Of a stretch of 64,000 nucleotides of DNA, positions 58,331-64,000 are shown piece after piece. Under the pieces are notes generated by a model that was given only the letters and a program-made list of their open reading frames with translations, was not told the origin of the DNA and did not search any database. The stretch comes from Cristatella mucedo (lineage: Eukaryota; Bryozoa; Phylactolaemata; Cristatellidae), in NCBI GenBank assembly GCA_009760855.2, contig WPIO01000171.1, positions 60,001-124,000 on the forward strand. The letters are read 5' to 3'. The stretch's first letter is position 1. Each line of letters opens with the position of its first letter. A program made the translations under genes and the position numbers.

Positions 58331-59635
58331 AGGCAGGCATGCACGGCTCTGTCTGCACACTTGATATATGTAATTGAGCAGGTTATGTTAGACTCTAGGA
58401 GGGGGCAGGAAGTGACAGCCCATAAGCCTCAAACAATCGCATGGATTTAGAGCCACCAATCACTGGCAAAGATTAATTGCATGAGAACTTGCCACTGGTA
58501 GAGTGGATTAAAGAAACAACCTCTGACCGTAATGCAGCTGCAAGGGTTTCGAAAACGAGGCAACCTCTAGAACTGTATCCCTTCACAGGACACTCGATAG
58601 TGCGCAACAACAGGTTCCGGCTGTCAGATAGCCCTAATGCACTCGGCGCATGTTGTGTAGCATGTTGGTCCGATATCGAAGAGAAATCTCGTTGTGTATA
58701 CATAGGCATACTATATAGGCATACTCTTATACAGACGAGAGGAAGAGAAAGAGATTGACGAGTAACGAAGAGAGGCAGAGGATAGAGACAGCCGTGAGAG
58801 AGAGGCAGGAGAGAGAGAGAGAGAGAGAGAGAGGCAGAGGAGGGCAGAATAGCAGAGGCAGCCCAGGAGTGTGTCGTTACAGTACCTCTGCTGGTAGCAC
58901 CCAAACATTCCAAATCAAGAACTGAGAGTGCTTGGTCTGTAAGGGAAGTGATTGCAATCGGTCATCTATTCTTCACTGTTAATGATAGGCAGTGGATGAA
59001 GCCTTACTGGTGTGAAGGGGTGCAGCAGGAGGGTGCAGGTGCACTCAGCCAGGAACAGTAGCCACACACAGGAGCAGGCAGCACAGTAGCTCATCACTCA
59101 GTTGTTCTTTGACAGTGCCTTGTTAGCATTTGATCTGTCACCTGAGCACCTGTTAAAGCTATGGGGGGCAGATACTTAACCCGATCGGCTGACCGGAACC
59201 CAAACCCGGACACATACCAACTGGACTCCGGGTGCTACTGACTCGATTGAAGTTTTGAGCCTGGAAGAGAAGTGTGGTGGCTAGTGAAGTCTCAGTAGTA
59301 AGGTGGGAGGGGCTGATTGAGCAGTTGCTGCTATCTTCTTTGATGTAGCATGGCTGTGAGAGCTATTCCCATCTGTAGTTACCCGGATTAGCTGCTACTT
59401 GAAGCAAGTTGCCTCAAAGCAGCTGTTGCTTTAATGCTTAGCACTCGGTATTGGCCTGCAGTCACTTCTCTTCATTCCCAGTCTGGATCTAGTGCCAGGT
59501 AGCTCAGCAGGCCGCTGTTTCACCACTTTTGGTCCTGGCTGCAAGGATGGCATGCATCTGGAATGGCTGCCGGCTGAATTTACCAGCTAGTCCAATCAGG
59601 CTCTCACCTGCACATAAACACACGTCAGATCACAA

Positions 59636-59699
59636 GCCACCTTCACTAGCCACCTTCACCAGCCACCTTCACTAGCCACCTTCACTAGCCACCTTTGCT
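59636..59699. repeat. 13-bp minisatellite, about 5 copies
   Basis: The unit GCCACCTTCACTA, one copy with CCA for CTA at its end and a degenerate last copy. Confidence 0.85.
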
Positions 59700-60100
59700 C
59701 GGCCTACCTCATCTACCCCTCTTACCGACCCGTGTCATGCCACTGCCACCAGCTGCTGCTGCTTCTGGTGACACTCGTCAGCCTGTTGCCCCCTCTCAGG
59801 TCCCTTCTAGTGATATCGCCCAGCTTCATGCCTTCTTGTCCTCTCAGACGCGAGCATTAAGTGTGCTGCTCTCTGAACATCACGCGATTGCTTAGCTGCT
59901 GCCCAAAAACCAATAGCGCGAAGCAGCTGCTGCAAAGGCCTGCTGCTGCTGTGGTGGGCTGCTGCTGCTGCTGCAGCTGCCGCTCTACTGCTGCAGCAGC
60001 CCAATTGCTGCAGCAGCAGTCCACCTGCACTGCCCTGAAGGAGCCGTGTGTGCACTGTCTTCACTCGCCTGGATCTCGAGCATGCACTATTTTGTTGCAG

Positions 60101-60583
60101 AGTTACTCCTACACGGCTGCCACTGGCGGGCAGCAGTACCCTGGAGCTATGTCCGGCGCCGCTCCCGCAGCAGCCGCCGCTGCAGCCGCTGCTGCTGCTG
60201 CACAGGGCCTGGCCATGCGGCAGCAGCAGCAGCAGTACCAGGCTTACCAGCACAGCATGTCGGCAGCTGCTGGCAGCTTAGGCGGCCACCCACCGACTTC
60301 CATGTCTCCACTCGGCTCTCCAGCAAGTATGATGTCACCTAGCTCAGGCACGGCTAGCATGCCTGCAGCGGCAGCAGCAGCCTACCAGGCCGGCACTCAG
60401 CGAGCTGCCGGCGGAGGTTACGGACAGCTGCAGCAGCAGCAGCTGCAGCAGCAGTTGCAGCAGCAGCAGCATCTTGCTGCCGCTGCCAGCTTTACGGCTT
60501 CGTGTGCCACAACCAACGGAGTTCGGCAGCGCTACTATGGAGTCGCAGCCGGACCTTCGCCTGTGCTGCAGATGTGCTACCAG
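60101..60583 (+). CDS. zmiz: ZMIZ-like protein, exon d (Ala- and Gln-rich)
   Basis: It encodes about residues 460-620 as 161 whole codons, phase 0 on both sides. It opens SYSYTAATGGQQYPGAMSG, then a 12-residue poly-Ala, QGLAMRQQQQQYQAYQHSM, a Ser/Pro-rich stretch (TSMSPLGSPASMMSPSSG), more Ala and several short Gln runs, and ends PVLQMCYQ. No folded domain is evident. The acceptor is TTTTGTTGCAG and the donor CAGGTATGCC. The reading frame is kept by both neighbours, which supports the exon even though its sequence is poorly conserved. Confidence 0.8.
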
Positions 60584-60789
60584 GTATGCCACTGCCGCTG
60601 GCTAAGGCACACACGAGTGTTTCTTCGGAGCAATAGTAGCATGGCACGAAGTCTTGATGCATTTTAAAGTATCGCCTGCTGCTCCTGCTACCGCTGTACA
60701 TTCGGCCAGCAGGACGCAACTGCCATGTAATGTTATGTATGTCTATCTGTAACTACCCAAGCCCACTATGTGGAGGGGTGGCGTTAAGT

Positions 60790-60860
60790 AGGAAAGGTTG
60801 GTATAGCACACTCACAATGTAAGCGGCTTTCGGTAGCCAACAGACTTCGTCTCATGATAG
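60790..60860 (-). mobile_element. Family B LINE 3' end in a ZMIZ intron
   Basis: TATAGCACACTCACAATGTA, AGCGGCTTTCGGTAGCCAAC and AGACTTCGTCTCATG match the complement of the family B 3' end at 23,505-23,575. Only about 70 bases are present. Confidence 0.7.
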
Positions 60861-60934
60861 CATAGTTAGAGGTGACGTGCACAGTAGCAGCATGAACGGT
60901 TCAGTGTTCTTATAGTTTTTATTTTGTTGTACAG

Positions 60935-61076
60935 GGCTCTGGCATGAGCCGCTACGAGGCAGCCGGCTCTCCCATGTCACCGACGGTGGCGACACCTGCC
61001 AGCCAGTTCTATTTTCCGGCTGACATGAAGCCGGACGTGAAGCCCTCTGCTGCTGCGCTTCAGCAGCAGCCACAGG
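60935..61076 (+). CDS. zmiz: ZMIZ-like protein, exon e (Pro/Ser linker)
   Basis: It encodes residues 621-667 plus one base. It reads GSGMSRYEAAGSPMSPTVAT, then PASQFYFPADMKPDVKPSAA and ALQQQPQ. The FPADMKPDVKPS segment corresponds to the FPPDIKPNMS-type sequence just before the conserved ELRLTFPV block of vertebrate ZMIZ1. The acceptor is TTTTGTTGTACAG; the donor is GGTGAGCT, phase 1. The split G joins AC of exon f to give the Asp of the next domain. Confidence 0.92.
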
Positions 61077-61278
61077 GTGAGCTTTGTCAGTCAAGCAGCA
61101 GGCCTTCATCATGCTTCTGCTGCCTGCTCATATAGTGCTCGGCTGCCGATTGGTCTGCGATTTGTTGTCTCGTCATCTCAGCCGGCCGATCGGTCTGCGC
61201 AACGTGATCACTCGCTTGCTAGCTGGCTGTGACCGGTGATCGTTACGTGATCGACGAGTGCACTCTCGCTCGCTGCAG

Positions 61279-61408
61279 ACGAGATTCGCCTGACGTTTCC
61301 AATGCGTGACGGCATGGTGCTGCCACCGTTCCGACTAGAGCACAATCTGGTGGTGAGCAATCACGTGTTCGTGCTCAGGGAGAACGTCTACCAGGCCTTG
61401 ATGCAGAG
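61279..61408 (+). CDS. zmiz: ZMIZ-like protein, exon f (start of conserved pre-MIZ domain)
   Basis: It encodes residues 668-711 (both ends split). [40 protein letters not shown] and LMQR agree residue for residue over most of their length with the vertebrate ZMIZ1/2 segment. This domain lies directly N-terminal of the SP-RING finger and corresponds in place to the PINIT-like region of PIAS proteins. The acceptor is CGCTCGCTGCAG and the donor AGGTAACG, phase 2. The identity of the gene rests chiefly on this exon and the next two. Confidence 0.97.
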
Positions 61409-61635
61409 GTAACGATGCTGTGACTGCGGCGAGTCGACTGTCGCCTCCACCGACATCGCATGGCCGAGCTGCTGCCACCGCCCCTGCTCCTCAGCCCAAG
61501 CCTGCCTGCACCGCACACCGTTGTGCTGCGTCGGGCGAGGCGGCATGTTGCCAATCGCCCTGCAAGCCGTCCCCCTTCTCGGCAGTGTGTTATCTTGTCG
61601 GCTGCAGGTGTGTGTGCGTGAGTGTTTTCGTGCAG

Positions 61636-61692
<57 letters not shown>

Positions 61693-61758
61693 TATGCACG
61701 CGCTCTCTCGCTGAACACTCTGCCACTCCCAAGGGCGGCCGATATTGTTTTATCGCAG
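61409..61758 (+). other. Short intron between exons f and g
   Basis: It contains a (TG)n/(CG)n tract at 61,637-61,690. The acceptor is TTTTATCGCAG. Confidence 0.85.
61637..61690. repeat. (TG)n/(CG)n microsatellite
   Basis: A TG run followed by GCGCGCGCG. Confidence 0.9.
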
Positions 61759-61984
61759 GCCCGAGTTGGAACTTCAGCTGAAGAGCTTCCATCAGGAAGA
61801 CCGAATCATGATGAGCACCAACTGGCCGCCGTCAGTCTCGATAAGCATAAACTCACAGCCAATGGCGATCGAGCGCGGAGCCGGCCCCGGCAACGACAGC
61901 AAGTATCATCAGCCGCTCTATGTCAAGGACGTCTGCTTGCCTGGCCGCAACACCATTCAAATATCCGTCGCCGTCTGCAGCTGT
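61759..61984 (+). CDS. zmiz: ZMIZ-like protein, exon g (conserved pre-MIZ domain)
   Basis: It encodes residues 711-786. Arg is completed from exon f, then [40 protein letters not shown] and, after a Gly/Asn spacer, [26 protein letters not shown]. In vertebrate ZMIZ1 the same block has [20 protein letters not shown] and [17 protein letters not shown]. The [10 protein letters not shown] core is also the most conserved piece shared with PIAS-type proteins. The donor is TGTGTAAGG at 61,985, phase 0. Confidence 0.97.
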
Positions 61985-63521
61985 GTAAGGAGCCGAGCCG
62001 GGCTTCTCCTGTGGCAGCCACCGAGCGCACGCGCCTCTCCGAGGAGCCTTGGTCGATTCGACTAACTTACTAGTTATGGGCAAACCTAGTGTTATTCAGA
62101 AATTGGAAAGGCTGACTTTCAAAATTGGCTCTGCCAGCATATCTCCAGTTGCATCAGCTCGAAATCTAGGTGTCATATTCCAAAGCGACCTCTCGTTAGA
62201 CGACCAAATCAGCTCCACAGTCAAATCAGCCTATTTTCAGCTTCATAACATTGCTAAAATTAGGGCTTGTTTAGATTAGGATACCACGTCCAAGTTTGTC
62301 CATGCATTCGTGACATCTCGTCTCGACTTCTGCAACTCACTGCTTACTGGCCTACCAGCATGTGCGATCAGGCGATTGCAGCTTGTGCAAAACTCTGCAG
62401 CTAGGCTTGTCTGTCGTGAGCGTCGCAGTTGCCACATTACTCCACTTCTCGCCGACCTGCACTGGTTACCAGTCAAGCAACGGATTGACTTCAAGGTTTT
62501 GTCGCTCACTTTTAGGTCTCTTCATTCTATGGCTCCAGCCTATCTTTCAGATATACTACCCCATCAGGCAAAGCATCGTACCACTCGCTTTTCGGAATCC
62601 AACAGTCTAGAAATACCTCGTACAAACCTTAAATCCTTTGGAGACCGTGCATTTAGCTCGTATGCTCCCACAGCCTGGAACTCCCTCCCGACCTGCATCA
62701 GAACATCCCCTGACCTGACCACATTTAAAAGAAACTTAAAAACATACCTATTTAGGACAGCATTTAGTGGGTCCTTGTGATTCGTCCTCGATGTGCTTAT
62801 GCGTGCTGACACTGTGCATGCTGCCACTAACCACATTTGCATGCTGACCCAGTGCATGTAACTCCTAACCATGTTATTCATTTTGTTTGTTTTTCAAGCA
62901 TGATTTTACTTACTATTCTATTGCGTATCACTTTGCAGCAAATGTAAAGCGCCTAGAAAGAGATTAAGTTCTCTGAGGGCGCTTTATAGAGTGGAATATT
63001 ATTATTATTATTATCACCCGCTCCAAACAGTCTGATTCGATGCGCAGAGTCGTGCTCATTTCGGCTGCCGCCTCTTTGCTGCCAGCTATGAGGCCCTTCC
63101 AGCGACCAAGTGGCTCTGCCTTCACCAGATCCTGAAGATTGATGGATCGGGACTCGATGATTTTAGACTTTGTCGTGGTTCAATTGTTTTTAACTGGCAT
63201 TCGATGAGCCCCTCTGGCCTCCTTGGTGCAGTCACGGCCTCACCAGTCGGTCCGACGCCTCTCACTATTGACGAGTGTAAAACTTGTTTTCCTCATGCTG
63301 CCTTTTGAGTAGCAGCAGTAGGGCCATGTTGGGCATTTTGGATAAGTGTCGTGCTGTAATTACTGATGACAAGCGTGATGACTAGCTTACCATTGCGACT
63401 CCGTCGCCATTGGGTGAACATGCACGCATTTGCCGCTGGCAGTTTCGTGCCTACACTCCATCGTCCATCAGCTGATGCTCAGGTGGCAGCAGGCCATATG
63501 CATAGCTTTTTCTATTTGCAG
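61985..63521 (+). other. Intron between exons g and h, two-thirds LINE-derived
   Basis: Host sequence is only about 76 bases on the 5' side of the LINE (62,061-63,015) and about 500 bases on the 3' side. The acceptor is TTTTTCTATTTGCAG. Confidence 0.9.
62061..63015 (+). mobile_element. Family A LINE, recent 5'-truncated insertion in ZMIZ intron
   Basis: It begins inside the codon series for [20 protein letters not shown], just after the RT, and is nearly identical to the 39.9-41.7 kb copy through the C-terminal domain (FRTAFSGS) to the 3' hairpin and (ATT)n. One early stop (TAG near 62,276) divides frames 62,049-62,279 and 62,310-62,780. The terminal hairpin is clear: stem TAAAGCGCC (62,945-62,953) with GGCGCTTTA (62,978-62,986), and an inner stem AGAGA/TCTCT. 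The element lies in the sense direction of the host gene. Confidence 0.92.
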
Positions 63522-63627
63522 TCACATCTGTTCGTGCTGCAGCTGGTGCACCGACCCACGGCACGCTCAGTCGTGCACAGCTTGCTCAAGAAGAGGCTGC
63601 TGCCCGCCGATTCGTGCATTGCTAAAA
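63522..63627 (+). CDS. zmiz: ZMIZ-like protein, exon h (last in window)
   Basis: It encodes residues 787-821 plus one base. [20 protein letters not shown] and [15 protein letters not shown] match the vertebrate [20 protein letters not shown] segment. The donor is AAAAGTACGT at 63,628, phase 1. The next exon should lead into the MIZ/SP-RING zinc finger, which is outside the window. The gene is therefore open at its 3' end. Confidence 0.97.
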
Positions 63628-63693
63628 GTACGTGGCACCTGACCGACCGTCATGCTGTGGCCAGCTTGCGACGATACCATAAGCAGAGGGCTG

Positions 63694-63902
63694 CAGAGCA
63701 GAGAGAGACAGAGACAGAGAGAGAGAGACAGAGAGAGAGAGACAGAGAGAGAGAGACAGAGAGAGACAGAGAGAGAGAGAGAGAGACAGAGAGAGAGACA
63801 GAGAGACAGAGGAGAGAGACAGAGGAGAGAGACAGAGGAGAGAGACAGAGATACAGAGAGAGACAGAGACACAGAGAGACACAGAGAGACAGAGACAGAG
63901 CT
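63694..63902. repeat. (GA)n/(GACA)n tract in the last intron
   Basis: An imperfect purine-rich run of GAGA and GACA units starting about 65 bases after the donor of exon h. Confidence 0.95.
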
Positions 63903-64000
63903 ACATTCATTTACTAGTGGTGCTGCAGAGCAGGTAGTTCTGTACTTGAATCGCTTGAGCTCCTGCAACTCGTGTATGCAAGACTGAAAAGTTGCTACTT

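Larger units (their letters stand above)
57703..60100 (+). other. ZMIZ-like gene intron between exons c and d
   Basis: It holds scraps of LINE/SINE tails at 57,905-57,980 and 58,165-58,250 (GCATATGCAAAGCGCCCGGA), a (CA)n tract at 58,299-58,326, an AG-rich run near 58,800-58,832, and a 13-bp minisatellite at 59,636-59,699. The acceptor is TATTTTGTTGCAG. Confidence 0.7.

Overview
The window is nuclear DNA from an animal, most likely a marine invertebrate; the phylum cannot be resolved from the sequence. Three things show this. A split gene with GT-AG introns is recognisable as a ZMIZ (zinc finger MIZ-type, PIAS-like SUMO-ligase family) orthologue. L2/CR1-type non-LTR retrotransposons and tRNA-derived SINEs are abundant. 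Long dinucleotide microsatellites occur throughout. There are no bacterial-type gene clusters.

Positions 1 to about 27,700 are AT-richer and hold no host gene I can support. This half is a graveyard of decayed retroelements on both strands. Family A is an L2-like LINE with a conserved 3' hairpin and an (ATT)n tail. Family B is a second CR1/L2-like LINE. SINE A and SINE B are tRNA-derived, and SINE B carries the family A 3' tail. Insertions are nested in places (a minus-strand LINE piece inside a plus-strand LINE at 21,200-23,460; a SINE inside a LINE at 18,945-20,260). The half also holds a diverged tandem satellite with a regular 174-bp step (about 12,880-13,880), an 18-bp minisatellite and a long foldback hairpin at 16,563-16,621.

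From about 27,700 rightward the DNA is GC-richer and full of CAG/CTG and (CT)n tracts. A CpG-rich block at about 30,120-31,660 looks like a promoter-type CpG island and may be the 5' end of the ZMIZ gene, though no 5' exon could be proved. The least damaged LINE copy lies antisense at 39,897-41,655; its main visible lesion is a 22-bp tandem duplication.

From 49,935 to 63,627, eight exons on the plus strand form one continuous reading frame of about 821 residues with consistent splice phases. They encode the low-complexity Q/A/G/M-rich middle of ZMIZ, the conserved SVVTTVWGVT and Ala-Thr-repeat segments, and most of the conserved domain just upstream of the MIZ/SP-RING finger. The N-terminal helical domain was not found upstream, and the MIZ finger lies beyond the right edge. 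A nearly undecayed family A LINE copy sits in the sense direction inside the last intron of the window.
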